A DNA stretch of 64,000 nt from Maratus speciosus (GCA_963932465.1 OZ010787.1:12211284-12275283), one strand, 5' to 3'. Counted from the first letter of the stretch, positions 38,549 to 49,403 are shown. Numbers and translations: made by a program. Notes: a model not told the origin generated them from the letters alone.

Positions 38549-38767
38549 CCCTTAACCGGAAACGTGAAAATCCCGTGCATAAACGGAATACTTAATAATT
38601 TACCAAATAATGAACTTAAACATTTAATCTTCAATAGTAATGCATTAACAGGACCAATTCTTTAATATAACAGCATAAAAATAAGTTTGGAATGTCGGAG
38701 AGAGAAAATATTAAGGCCAGATATGTAGATGCAACCGTCTTACAGACGGTACGTTTCCGGTTAAGGG
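38549..38767. mobile_element. piggyBac-like MITE, CCCTTAACCGG family
   Basis: Terminal inverted repeats CCCTTAACCGGAAACGT and ACGTTTCCGGTTAAGGG are perfect over 17 bp. TTAA lies directly outside both ends (38,545-38,548 and 38,768-38,771). It is 219 bp long with no coding capacity. A small internal palindrome (ACCGTCTTACAGACGGT) lies near the right end. Confidence 0.92.
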
Positions 38768-39211
38768 TTAAAAAATTGAGATGCATTAAAAGTTAGTAAA
38801 GTACAAACTTTGGCTATTTCTTAGCCCACTGACCGCCAATCAAGAGGACAAAATTGTAATGTTGTTTTCTCAGTATTTTTTTTAATCTAAAAAAGATAAT
38901 TTTTCCAACATTACATAAAAAATTAAATTACGCATACAAATATATGCCTTGAGCGTATTAATCATAACAAAATGTTTGAAAACTGCATTATATTTGTAGA
39001 ATTATATTAATTTAAATAATACTTCTATTGCAGTGAAGCCTGTAGCTTTCAAGGAGAGGGTCCGAGGTTGGTCTCACCGAATGCGATGAACATTTGTATT
39101 TCGATAGAGTATAGTTAGTATATAAATATATGACCGTCATGAAGCGCAACCCCCAGGGGGTCTTGAGAAAATAAGTCGCAAAGTTTAAGCTATAGTTTAT
39201 AACCGGATAAA

Positions 39212-39297
39212 TTTCAGTCTGTCGCAAGCGGCTTAGTAGCATGTTTGGCAGCATGCTGGATTTGAGTTTTTTCTTCCCGGGATCAAACCCGGCTCGG
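39212..39297 (+). repeat. tRNA-like segment in left fold-back arm
   Basis: An A-box-like CGGCTTAGTAGCATG is followed about 65 nt later by a T-arm-like CCGGGATCAAACCCGG, in which CCGGG/CCCGG pair. The outer bases GTCTG and CGGAC can form part of an acceptor stem, and TTGTTTTTT follows. The pattern and the CTCGGACTT tail resemble the tRNA-like sequence at 35,682. It is probably a tRNA-derived SINE remnant, but this is inferred from pattern alone. Confidence 0.4.
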
Positions 39298-40555
39298 ACT
39301 TGTTTTTTGGAGCGAAATTTTTTATCAATCATTTTCGAACCGCAATTGAAAAAAATGTGTATAATAATTGAAATTTACGAAAAATATTAATTAAATATAT
39401 CTTCTGTAGCATATAAGTGCTTTTTTAATTATGAAATTTTGCATGTTTAAATATATAATGAAAAAAAAACCGCATATTTAATGTCTATAGACCATACATT
39501 TTTGTTGTTATTTAAAATTATTTGCAGTTATTTCAATGAATATCTACAATTTTTAACAGAGAAATAAATTAAAATAAGTGAAAAAATACATTATTTTCAT
39601 TTTGTTTCCTCATTCAAATGCTTCAAATATTTCATGGTTTGAAAAATGTGCTTTTATATTTTTAATATGATTTTTTAAAGTCTGGTATTCTTGATTTTTA
39701 ATTAGAATAAGTGTCTACGTAGTAATTTCTTTCGGAAATCATTTTTTTTTTTTTTTAATATTTTTTATATAATGCAGTTTAATGATATAAATACAATTTT
39801 AAGTGCGAATCTTTGCATTTTTATATATTTAATGAAAAGTAAAGATAAAATAAATAAATAATAATAATTTCAAACTAAAAAAAGTCAATTAGAACTTTTA
39901 TAGACCATAAAATTAAGCTAATTTTTAAATTTATTTACTGTTATTTACATAAATAAGCTACTACTTTTCACAGTGAAATAAATGTATCATTTTTTACCAA
40001 CTAGCTTTTTAACTTTCGATTTTTTTTAAATCTTGGATTCTTATGATTATAGTTAGAATAACTGTCTTTGTGCTTAAAAATAAGTTCTAAAAAGATATTG
40101 AGGTGCTGAAAATTGTTATTTCGTAGGTAATAATTACAAAACAAAATATTCGAAATAAAAAAAGTCATATTAAGAATTTTAAAAAGGGTATTAAAAAAAT
40201 CATGAAATATTTGAAATACTTTTATATAAAAACAAAATTAAAGTAATATAATTATTCACGCATTTATATCACGTGTTTTAATTTATTTATCTGGGAAAAA
40301 AAGTAGATTATTCATTGAAATAACTGTAAGTAATTTTAAATAACAACAAAAATTTTCTTGTCTATAGACATTAAATATGCGGTGTTTTTTTCATTATACA
40401 TTTAAGCATGCAAAATATCGTAGTTAAAAAGCACTTATATTCTACAAAACATACATTTAATTTATATTTTTCGTAAATTTCAATTATTATACAGATTTCT
40501 TCAATTGCCGTTCGAAAATGATTGATAAAAATTTTCGTTCCTACAAACAAGCGCG

Positions 40556-40640
40556 AGCCGGGTTTGATCCCGGGTCGAAAAAACTCAAATCCAGCATGCT
40601 ACCGAACATGCCACGGAACTGCTTGCGAAAGACGTAAATT
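40556..40640 (-). repeat. tRNA-like segment in right fold-back arm
   Basis: This is the inverted counterpart of 39,212-39,297 (GAGCCGGGTTTGATCCCGGG here, GGTTTGATCCC being B-box-like). Because it lies at the mirror position of the other arm, the tRNA-derived piece was present before the palindrome formed. Confidence 0.4.
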
Positions 40641-41079
40641 TATCCGACTATAAACTATAGCTTAAACTTTGCGACTTATTTTCTCAAGAACCCCTGGGAG
40701 TTACGCTGTATGGCGGTCATATATTCATATACTAACTATAATCTATCGAAACACACACGTTCATCGTATTCGGTGAGACCAACCTCGGACCCTCTCCTTG
40801 TTAGTGAACGGATATATCATTTCGCGGCGGTGAGAAGGTTAACACATTTTTAATGCATTTAAGGTAGAAGATAAGAAAAAAATTACATATCAATATTTTG
40901 ATTTAAAAAAAAGTATTACACATTTTGGGTAATATGAACCAGTCGGGTAATGTGGAATAGAGTTATAAAGATATTAAAATTGTAAAAAAAAATCTCGATT
41001 AAAAAAGAATAAGAAAAATTATTTAATAAATAAACAGTTAGTACATCATGTATAAATCATGAGTCTTTGAAATATTGTT

Positions 41080-41348
41080 TTAATTTTGACAAAAATCACA
41101 AATGTAGTCTGTTATTTCGGCCCCATGACAGTCCATATGACCGCATGTCGCACATGTCAGGCATTTTATCCATTCCTCCCCTCTTCCATCCTCTAAATGT
41201 TTTCCATTGAAGAACAGGCACACTGCATCTTCATCTAGTGTACAACCTAGTAAAAAGCTAATTTCAGATGATACATTGGCGTGAAATGATTGTTCATCTT
41301 CACTAAACTCGTCTTCAAACCGTTGTCTATCTGATATTTCATATTATC
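41080..41348 (-). pseudogene. C-terminal fragment of a pogo/Tigger-like transposase
   Basis: The minus strand is open for about 88 codons up to a TAA at 41,080-41,082. It encodes an acidic stretch (FEDEFSEDEQ), then a cysteine-rich tail: EWIKCLTCATCGHMDC, a short spacer, and DYICDFCQN at the end. The C-x2-C ... H-x2-C ... C-x2-C layout, with EW in front and CDFC at the very end, is the terminal zinc module seen in many arthropod pogo/Tigger-type (DDE, CENP-B-related) transposases. The tryptophan usually found before the His is replaced by Cys. The catalytic core is absent: a stop closes the frame just upstream, and no conserved DDE motif was seen nearby. A host PHD-like protein end is the alternative. 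Confidence 0.5.
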
Positions 41349-41816
41349 CAACACGCCATATTAAAAAAATAGCCTCTTCAAAAGGTTAGCATAGAGGTAA
41401 AATGACTAACACAGAAATAAGTATAACTGTTCAACTTAAAAGAGAGCTTGGTTAACATCACTGACAAAGAAGTCTTATAATTAATACGAATTTTATAAAA
41501 CTTACCTGCAGAAAACTGTCACAATTGAAAATAAGATATGATTTCACTGCGTCACTTTAACAGCAAACAGAACTCACCGCAGAGCATATAGTGGCGGACA
41601 AAGTATTTGAACAAGATATCTTTTCCTTGTAATTTTTTAATTCGTTATAATTTCAAGTGCGAATTCTTGCAAAATCATTTATTCACAAATCAGACTTTCA
41701 AAAATTGAGGGAATGAGAATGTTTGATGATGAGATGAGAATGTTTAAAATTCAAAATATGCAAATATTTGTTGGGAAAAAGGTATTTGAACCTTTATACA
41801 AATACTATAATGTAGG

Positions 41817-42414
41817 GGAAAGTAGGGTAATTACGCTCAGCGGGCAATCCCGCTTACCTAAATATCTTTAAGCAGGATAGTATTGAAAACGTGCGATCGG
41901 TACCGGCACCTAGCGAACTTCCTCGTAAGTTCCCAGTAAGGATATAGTGACCGTTGGGAGGAAAGTATTTTTTTGTCCTCACGTTATTAATTTGAAGTTG
42001 TTTTATAATAAAATTGTAAAAATCTAACTTGAAAGTAAGTGTACACTCTTATATTCAAATGTTAATTTACTCATTATTTCTACAAAGTATATACATTTAG
42101 CTGTACGTTCAGGCTTTTATTTATTTCTGTAGTGGTTTGTTACGCCAACTATAAATAACGCATCTTAAAAGTTGTATTCAAATTTTGAGCGCAATTACCC
42201 TACCATGTCGGGCATTACGGCTCAATCCATTGTGAATTAAATAAAACGATAAAAAAAATTCCTAAAACTTTTATGCAAATTGAGTTAAATAGTTGCTTGC
42301 AAGCTGTTCCTTATGCTTTGAAGTTATACTTCATTAATAAAATATTGATTTTTTGTGTAAATTTGACTGGCTATTCATGTTTTCCCTTAAGTGAGCGTCA
42401 TTACCCTACTTTCC
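41817..42414. mobile_element. Non-autonomous element, GGAAAGTAGGG family (copy 1)
   Basis: TIRs of about 23 bp are GGAAAGTAGGGTAAT + TACGCTCA on the left and TGAGCGTC + ATTACCCTACTTTCC on the right. The interior of about 0.55 kb is shared with 59,437-59,780 at roughly 80% by eye, including CTAGCGAACTT, AAGTTCCCAGTAAGGAT and TTGTTACGCCAA. No ORF is seen. I could not find a clean target duplication, so the superfamily stays open. Confidence 0.8.
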
Positions 42415-42807
42415 GCTATTTGAAGAAAAAAACAAAAACAAAATAAAATCTAACGTTTTGATAACAATTCATTATTGCCCGCATAATGGATTATAGTCTG
42501 CTTGGTATTGATTTTAGAGCATTTTTGTTGTTGTTAAATTTGAAAATTTGCTTTTCATTTTCTCAAAAGAGTGTTTAGGAATTTGATTTTTTTTTTTTTT
42601 TAATTCCTAACTTTTTGATCCAGCAATGACTATACATTCTCAATCGAACTAAAATCTGGTGACTGAAAGTTATTTGAAGCATTCGGAGAAACTTGTTAAA
42701 TTGTATGTTATAAATACTCTATTGTGATTCGAGTCAAATGTATAAAGTTACTGTCTTTTTGGAACCAGAAATTTTATCACATTCTTCAATTCGAAGCACT
42801 TTCAAGT

Positions 42808-43049
42808 CAGAGTTGGGCAAATTTGTAATTTCAATTATCCGAAATGTAATTACAAGCTAATTGATTTAGGTAATTAATTATAGTTACACACATTCAAACA
42901 CATATTCGTGAAATAATAAGCTGAAGGCGGTTCCGGCTACAGTGCTGCAAGATTTTTTTTACGGCATATAATTAAAAAAAAATTAATTACATACAAATAA
43001 AATGTAATCACATTGCTGATAGTTGCAATTACAAATTTGCTCAACTCTG
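42808..43049. mobile_element. 242-bp hAT-like MITE, CAGAGTTGGGC family
   Basis: Ends CAGAGTTGGGCAAATTTG and CAAATTTGCTCAACTCTG are inverted repeats that extend about 30 bp. The 8-bp flanks TTTCAAGT and TTTCAAAC agree at six of eight positions, as expected for an aged hAT duplication. The element sits inside the Tc1-like relic, so it is younger than that relic. Confidence 0.8.
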
Positions 43050-43150
43050 TTTCAAACAAATGAATATCTTGCAATACATCAGTAAACTCTCTAGCATCAG
43101 GAATTCTGTTAATTATTAACCAGTTTACCCGTTCTTTTTCAAGCCATACG

Positions 43151-43555
43151 CAGGGCCGAAACTAGGGGGGGCACGTACCCCGGGGGCCAGAACGAATGGC
43201 GCCAAATGAAGATTTTGTTTGTTGATTTTTCTCACGTCTATGTGTAGCACGGCACTATTAAATTCATCCTGTCTGGGGTATGCCAAAGCATAAAAGAATC
43301 TAAGGATGATAAGGATCCTGTATAAAGTGGAATTTTTTTCGATTCCGTTTTCAAGATTTCAATGAATCAATATTTGACAAAGCAGATTACGTACTTCAGT
43401 ATTACATATTTTATGATTAGATATTTTAAATTTTAAAATATGTCGGCTATTAGAAAATTAGTAAAATTCTCTTAGTGAATATATTTTGCGGAGGAGAAGG
43501 GAGGCGCTAAAATACATGTTTACCGCGGGTGCAAAAAAGGCTAGTTTCGGCCCTG
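43151..43555. mobile_element. hAT-like non-autonomous element, CAGGGCC family (copy 2)
   Basis: Ends CAGGGCCGAAACTAG and CTAGTTTCGGCCCTG match the termini of the 576-bp element at 32,997, and the first inner stretch (GCCAAATGAAGATTTTGTTTG) is related too. The flanks AGCCATAC (43,142-43,149) and AGCCATAG (43,556-43,563) agree at seven of eight positions, with one extra G next to the left end. It interrupts the Tc1-like frame; excising it with one flank restores the frame locally. Confidence 0.87.
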
Positions 43556-43819
43556 AGCCATAGAGCTCCATACCAAAAAAGTCCTTCTGGCCAGTGCCGG
43601 GAGGAAGAGGTAGCTTTCATATTCCTTATTTTAAAAAAGCCAACTTATATTATTCAAACACACGAAGCTAAATTTAGTGGAAACCGAATATAGGAGATTC
43701 AATACCAATTTTTATCAATACTAAATCATTATGAATGAGAATTTCGCGAAATTAATCAGCTTTATCCAAGCTGCTTTTATTTAAAGTAACTTATATTTGG
43801 CTGCAAAATTTGGCGATTT

Positions 43820-45905
43820 CATAAAGTGCCTGCCATTTTAAGACAACATGGTGGATGAGGCTAACCAGTGAACTTGGTCGAGACCTTAGTAATTGCTGTG
43901 CACATGCTCACTCACATCGGAATCGATTGATATATACGAGTGCTGTCGCAGGCAAAAAATCAGATTTTTCAAAATGTCACCCACATTAGATATTAAAATT
44001 GCTATATATGAGCCATTTTTTAAGATAAAGACAAACAAAAAACGCTCCTGAATTCTTATATCAAGGTCAAATACTTAAGAAACCTTTTTCAATTTCTAAT
44101 TTTTTTGCACCTCACTTTAAATATATATATTTTTTAATTTAATGGCCGCCATTTTGAAACAAGATGGCTGATGAAGCTGGCTAGCGAAATTGCCCGAGAT
44201 ATTGATGTATACTATCCACATGCCTTCTTACATCGAAATAGGCGAATACGTGTGTTATCGCGTGACAAATACAAGATCGTTTCAAAATGTTAGCCATGCT
44301 AGAAATTCAAAGTGCTATAATTCAACCATTTTTTAAAATATAAACAAAAGAACAAATTTTCAGAAACAAAAACTGCTCCGGAATCTTTGTATCAAGGCCA
44401 AACACATAAAAAAAATCTTTTCATTTTCCAATTTTTTTAGTACCTCATTCTAAATTTTTAATTTATTTTTTTTAATGGCATCCCTTTTGAAACAAGATGG
44501 CGAATGGAGCTGGCCAACGAACTCGGTCGAGACATTGGTATGTACTATGTACAGACCAAGTTACATCCAAATCGGTTCATAATTACGCCTGTTATCGCGT
44601 GACAAAAATCAGGTCGTTTTAAAATGTCAGCCACAATAGAAATTCAAAATGCTATAACTCAGCCATTTTTTTAGATATAGACGAAACAAAAACTGTAACG
44701 GAATCTTTGTATTAAGGTCAAACACATACGGAAAAAATCTTTTTCATTTTCCAATTTTTTGGTATCTCATTTTAAATTAAAATTTTTTTTTAATTTTTTT
44801 AAATGGCCACCATTTGAAACAAGATGGCGAATGGAGCTGGCCAACGAACTCGGTCGAGACATTGGTATGTACTATGTACAGACCAAGTTACATCCAAATC
44901 GGTTCATAATTACGCCTGTTATCGCGTGACAAAAATCAGGTCGTTTTAAAATGTCAGCCACAATAGAAATTCAAAATGCTATAACTCAGCCATTTTTTTA
45001 GATATAGACGAAACAAAAACTGTAACGGAATATTTGTATTAAGGTCAAACACATACGGAAAAAATCTTTTTCATTTTCCAATTTTTTGGTATCTCATTTT
45101 AAATTAAATTTTTTTTTAAATTTTTTAAATGGCCACCATTTGAAACAAGATGGCGGATGAAGCTGGACAACGAACTCGGTCGAGATATTTGTATGTACTA
45201 TGTACACACCAAGGTACATCCAAATCGGTTCATAAATACGCCCGTTATCACGTGACAAAAATCAGGACGTTTAAAAATGTCAGCCACGCTAGAAATTCAA
45301 AATGCTATAACTCAGCCATTTTTTAAGATATAGACGAAATAAAAACTGCTCCCGAATCTTTTTATCAAGGTCAAACACATGAGAGAAAAATATTTTTTCA
45401 ATTTTCAATTTTTTGGTACCACATTTCAAATTTAAATTTTTCTTAAAAATTTAAATTTTCATTTTTAAACAAAATGGCGGATGAAGCTGGCCAACGAACT
45501 CGGTCGAGACATTGGTATGTACTATGTATAAACGAAGTTACATCCAAATCGGTTCATAAATACGAATTTTATCGCGTGACAAAATTCAGGACGTTTCAAA
45601 ATGTCAACCACGCTAGAAATTCAAAATGCTATAACTCAGCCATTTTTTAAGATATAGATGAAACAAAAACTGCTACGGAATCTTTGTATAAAGGTCAAAT
45701 ACATAAGAAAAAAATATTTTTCCATTTTCAATTTTTTGGTACCACATTTCAAATTTAAATTTTTAAAAAAATTTTAAATAGCCGCCCTTTTGTTGAAGCT
45801 GTACAACGAACTCGGTCGAGACATTGGTATGTTACTATGCACACACCGAATTACATCCAAATCGGTTCATAAATACGAGAGTTACAGCGTGACAAAAGTC
45901 AGATA
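43820..45905. repeat. Second satellite: ~326-bp unit, seven copies
   Basis: The start motif AAGATGGCGGATGAAGCTGG (with variants) recurs at about 43,846, 44,160, 44,494, 44,821, 45,147, 45,472 and 45,795, giving spacings of 314-334 bp. Shared inner marks are GAACTCGGTCGAGACATTGG, ACATCCAAATCGGTTCATAA, TATCGCGTGACAAAA and AATGCTATAACTCAGCCATT. Units 3 and 4 are nearly identical; the first two and last are the most diverged. The unit is unrelated to the 31-bp satellite and shows no long ORF. Confidence 0.92.
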
Positions 45906-45993
45906 TACTATATATATATATATATATATATAACCATTAATTAAACATAACCTACCACCGTCAATTATTATGAATTAAAGCTGTAAGTATAAA

Positions 45994-46035
<42 letters not shown>

Positions 46036-46036
46036 T
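45905..46036. repeat. (TA)n and (TAA)n microsatellites
   Basis: A (TA) run of about 25 bp at 45,907-45,932 directly follows the last 326-bp unit. A (TAA) run of about 40 bp lies at 45,994-46,034. Confidence 0.95.
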
Positions 46037-47500
46037 TATTATAAGAATTATTATGGAAGAAAAAGAAAAAAGTGGACACCGACAAAAAATGGGAAAGCTT
46101 ATATATTGAATTACGTTGTCAAGGGCACAGAATTCAATGATATAAGAAAAATGGTTGTTTTCTGTGAGAAATATAAGCTAAAGCTAAAAATTATTTTCAC
46201 CTGTGCCCAAACAACCATTAAAATCAAGTGAATTGATTAAAAATGAAAGCAGAATAGAAACAAATAATACGAAATGGAAGAATCAATAAAACGTATTTAA
46301 ATATTTATAGGATATAAAATATAAATAATAAACACCATACCGATTAATATTTCAGTATTTTACAAATAACCACGCGCACATGTCTACCAGAATATCATAA
46401 AGATTAAGGTGAATAAAACAGTTAAGAAATCACAGTAATTGATACCAAAGGATGCAGTTAATACATTTTGAAATAAAATTTGAAATACCTTGTTAAATAC
46501 ATTTAATATAATATAAAATAAATAGATAGTAATTACATTATTTAAAATGCACTATTAAATTAATTAATAACTGTTTAACAATATCGTCAAAATTTAGCTA
46601 AAAATACCCCCTGGTGTATTAAATTATAACTGAAATGGAGCAAGAAAAATTAAAATTTAGAGCTATCTTAAAGAGACAAGTTTTGGTGCTGCCATCTAGT
46701 ATTACTTATATGAATCAACTGTCGCAAGATAAATATTTGTAAGCATTTGAATGTAAATAATTTTTTAAACAGCAAAACCAAACATATCCTTATATATAGA
46801 GAATTATAAATCTAATATAAACCACACAATGTATTTTAAAAAAACTATTGTTAATAAAATTTAAAAGCATAGAAAATATTCTATTAGCTAACTAATTTAA
46901 ACTAAACTAAGAATTTAAATAATTCTAGAACTTTGATAATATATAGCATGTAGCTATATGCTATGAAACAAAATAAATTCAGTAATAATTAATATAAATA
47001 ATTATTAAAAATAATATAAAAATTATTTTTAAATAAGATATTTATAAAATGAACAGGAAATAAAAAACATGTGGAAGTATATAGAAGGTTAAATGATACT
47101 TAAATTCCCATTACTTAAAAAGCACAAATATAGAGTGTGGATTATTTTCATACATCCATAAAAATCCAAAAAGTATGAATGTGGGACATTCAAAAACATT
47201 AAACCGATAATAAATATTAAAAAGAATAGAGGAATAATAATAAAAATAATTACCCAATTTTAATACATACAGTATAACTATATTTATATTAAACATACTT
47301 ATATGTATATTAATCACTATAAAAATGGCATACTATTAGTAATTAATATGATATTGTCCTAAGTAAATTAAAATTTAATAACAAATAATTGTAAATTAGA
47401 TTAATCAATAATTAAGCTAATTATAATATTAATGAAATTCTCCAATTACATATAAAATATCAAATCAACATCCATATAAAATACGTATAAAAAATATAGT
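46037..47500. other. Extremely AT-rich flank of the Penelope-like element
   Basis: No gene is recognised. The base composition resembles that of the downstream retroelement, so part of this may be its 3' region on the minus strand, but no boundary or terminal repeat could be found by eye. Confidence 0.4.
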
Positions 47501-47536
47501 AATAATAAAAAAGCCCCCATTTTTTTTTATAATTAA

Positions 47537-47602
47537 CCATTGCGTATTATCCAGACAACACCACCCTCCTCCATACTCTAACATCTACCCACCCAACCAA
47601 CC
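47537..47602 (-). other. G-rich tract in the presumed 3' UTR of the Penelope-like element
   Basis: Within DNA of very high AT content, the plus strand shows a C-rich block containing ACCACCCTCCTCC and CCCACCCAACCAACC. On the coding strand this reads GGTTGGTTGGGTGGG, which fits a two-tier G-quadruplex pattern. The role is unknown. Confidence 0.5.
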
Positions 47603-47728
47603 TATAATAATTTTTTTATATTATTTTACAATTTTTAATTTTTTATAGATATTTTTTTTTATATAATTTTTTTGTAATTTTGTTTACGCATGTGTTAATT
47701 TGTTTTAAAAGATCATGTAAGAAAAGTA

Positions 47729-49393
47729 CTAATTGTATATTAATGAATATATGAATTTTTTTGGAAAACCATGATTTAATGCATCATAAATTAGTTTTTT
47801 AATATTATTATTAATTAGAGGAGAAGAACATAAACATTTTATTCTATATAAGTGATTAAGTATTATATTTCGAAATACAGAATGATGTAGACAAGATTTA
47901 AAATTTGTAAATGTATTAACTATGAATTTAAATTCTTTACGTTTGTCATATAAATCTGTGATTGTTTTGTTGTCTTTTATTGTAATTTTAAGATCTAAGA
48001 AGTTAATTGTATTGTTAGATAAAAGGTTTTCCGTTAATTCCAAATTAGTGGGATAATCAACAGGAAATCGAGTAATTGCAGATTGATCAGTATCAATTAA
48101 AATGATGTCATCAATATAACGATATAAATGTAGATTATTATTAATAAAATTACGTTCATAATGATATAAGTATAAGTCTGAGAGTAAACTGGAAGTACAA
48201 CCGCCTTGTGGTATACCGACATGCTGTAAATATAAAGTACTATCTTGCAATATATAATTATTATAGATAATGAAGTTAGTTAAAGATTTAAAATATGCAA
48301 TATCTATATTAGATGGTAATTCCAGTTTTTTATAATACTTTTTAAATAATGCATTTATAATTTTATGTAAATCTAATAGGTCTATATTATTAAAAAGATC
48401 TTTGAAGTCATATGTCGTTATATTATAAACACAATGAAGATTTTTTAAAATATTGACAAGTTGATAGCTATTTTTTATACAATGTGTATTATCATTGTTT
48501 GTAGTAAGTACATATAATTGATTAAGAATTTTTAAGAGAAGTGTATTGGCTTTATTATTATATGTATTGCAACCAATAGTAACAGTCCTAAATTTAATTG
48601 GAGTTTCATGAAATTTGGGAATAAGAACTAAATATGGATAATTAAAGTTAGTAGATAAAATATTTAATAGTTTATAATAACTTCGAATTTTACGATTATT
48701 TACAATTACATTTTCATTAGTTTTTTGAAATGACTTATTAGAAGAAATACAATTTGTAAGAAGTTGGTGATAATATGATTTACATATAATAGCATAATTG
48801 TTAGGAGATTTGTCTACATATGTAATAACGTAGTTTTTTTGTAATTTAGTAATTTGTTGGAAATAATGCTTTGTATTAATAGAAACCAAATCAGCAATAT
48901 TATTTTTTAAAGCCATAGTTAATTTTTCAATTACTAATATTTTCCATTGATTAAAATATTCAATAGGCTTATTATAAGAGATAGAAATTTTATAAATAAA
49001 AATATCAATATCATATGTAAACTGTTTGATAATAGATTTAACATTAAATTTAGATGGAAGTCTATATTTAGTACCATAACCCATTAGTTGTTTCAATTTA
49101 AAATCATTAACAATATCAAGATTTCCAGTGATTATATGTCCATGATCATTGTTTATGTATTTTTTTAGAGTGGGGTCTTTGCAGTTACACGGAAAATTAC
49201 TTGCAGCAGATGTATTTTTTGAAAATGTATTGTAGTTAAAAATCTTTCTGCCAATTGTATTCGGATATTTAAAGGTTTTTGATATATGAAGATTATTGAT
49301 AGGAAAAAAACAATTTTTATCATTAATTATAGAATTGATATTAATTTTATTAAATATGTGATTTGAAAGAGTAATTATCATTTGCGTATTCAT
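47729..49393 (-). CDS. Reverse transcriptase ORF of the Penelope-like element
   Basis: This is the polymerase that copies the element RNA at the cut site. The frame has 554 codons from ATG at 49,393. Near residues 69-111 it carries the clade-specific block CNCKDPT ... HGHIITGNLDIV ... GYGTKYRLP. RT motifs follow: YLVLIPKFHETPIKFR (about 254-269), motif A TYDFKDLFNNID with Asp329, motif B HVGIPQGGCTSSLLSD (about 391-406), catalytic YRYIDDIILID (YIDD at 426-429), and NFLDLKI with the thumb part FTNFKSCLHHSVFRNIILNH (about 495-514). All catalytic residues are present and there are no internal stops, so the ORF looks young. The ATG is probably internal to a longer EN-RT protein: the frame stays open upstream into the A-run where the endonuclease frame ends. 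Confidence 0.95.
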   Translation of the reverse strand: MNTQMIITLSNHIFNKININSIINDKNCFFPINNLHISKTFKYPNTIGRKIFNYNTFSKNTSAASNFPCNCKDPTLKKYINNDHGHIITGNLDIVNDFKLKQLMGYGTKYRLPSKFNVKSIIKQFTYDIDIFIYKISISYNKPIEYFNQWKILVIEKLTMALKNNIADLVSINTKHYFQQITKLQKNYVITYVDKSPNNYAIICKSYYHQLLTNCISSNKSFQKTNENVIVNNRKIRSYYKLLNILSTNFNYPYLVLIPKFHETPIKFRTVTIGCNTYNNKANTLLLKILNQLYVLTTNNDNTHCIKNSYQLVNILKNLHCVYNITTYDFKDLFNNIDLLDLHKIINALFKKYYKKLELPSNIDIAYFKSLTNFIIYNNYILQDSTLYLQHVGIPQGGCTSSLLSDLYLYHYERNFINNNLHLYRYIDDIILIDTDQSAITRFPVDYPTNLELTENLLSNNTINFLDLKITIKDNKTITDLYDKRKEFKFIVNTFTNFKSCLHHSVFRNIILNHLYRIKCLCSSPLINNNIKKLIYDALNHGFPKKFIYSLIYN

Positions 49394-49403
49394 GTTCTGA
49401 ATT

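Larger units (their letters stand above)
39051..40800. repeat. 1.75-kb fold-back palindrome
   Basis: The left arm from 39,051 (AAGGAGAGGGTCCGAGG) is the inverted counterpart of the right arm ending at 40,800 (CCTCGGACCCTCTCCTT). Pairing stays in near-perfect register: left position plus right position is about 79,851 from the tips to at least 39,490/40,360. The arms are about 590 bp at recognisable similarity, with a diverged AT-rich centre of about 0.6 kb that partly repeats the arm sequence in direct orientation. Each arm carries a tRNA-like segment. No ORF or target duplication was found. It could be a Foldback-type element or a segmental inverted duplication. Confidence 0.85.
42600..43640 (-). 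pseudogene. Tc1-like transposase relic split by two MITEs
   Basis: Read on the minus strand, the flanks of two inserted MITEs give pieces of a Tc1-type DDE transposase. FQSPDFSSIENV (about 42,633-42,680) matches the SPD...IEN block that carries the third catalytic acidic residue. Upstream, FTDVLQDIHLFE lies at about 43,052-43,100. If the MITE at 43,151-43,555 is left out, the reading frame continues across the junction (WYGALWLEKERVNW). Stops and a frame loss between these blocks show it is dead. The assignment rests mainly on the SPD...IEN block; the upstream part fits Tc1 only loosely. Confidence 0.5.

Noticed and set aside
39012..39332. Minus-strand frame of 106 codons
   Set aside because: It lies within the left fold-back arm and over the tRNA-like segment; no protein domain was recognised.
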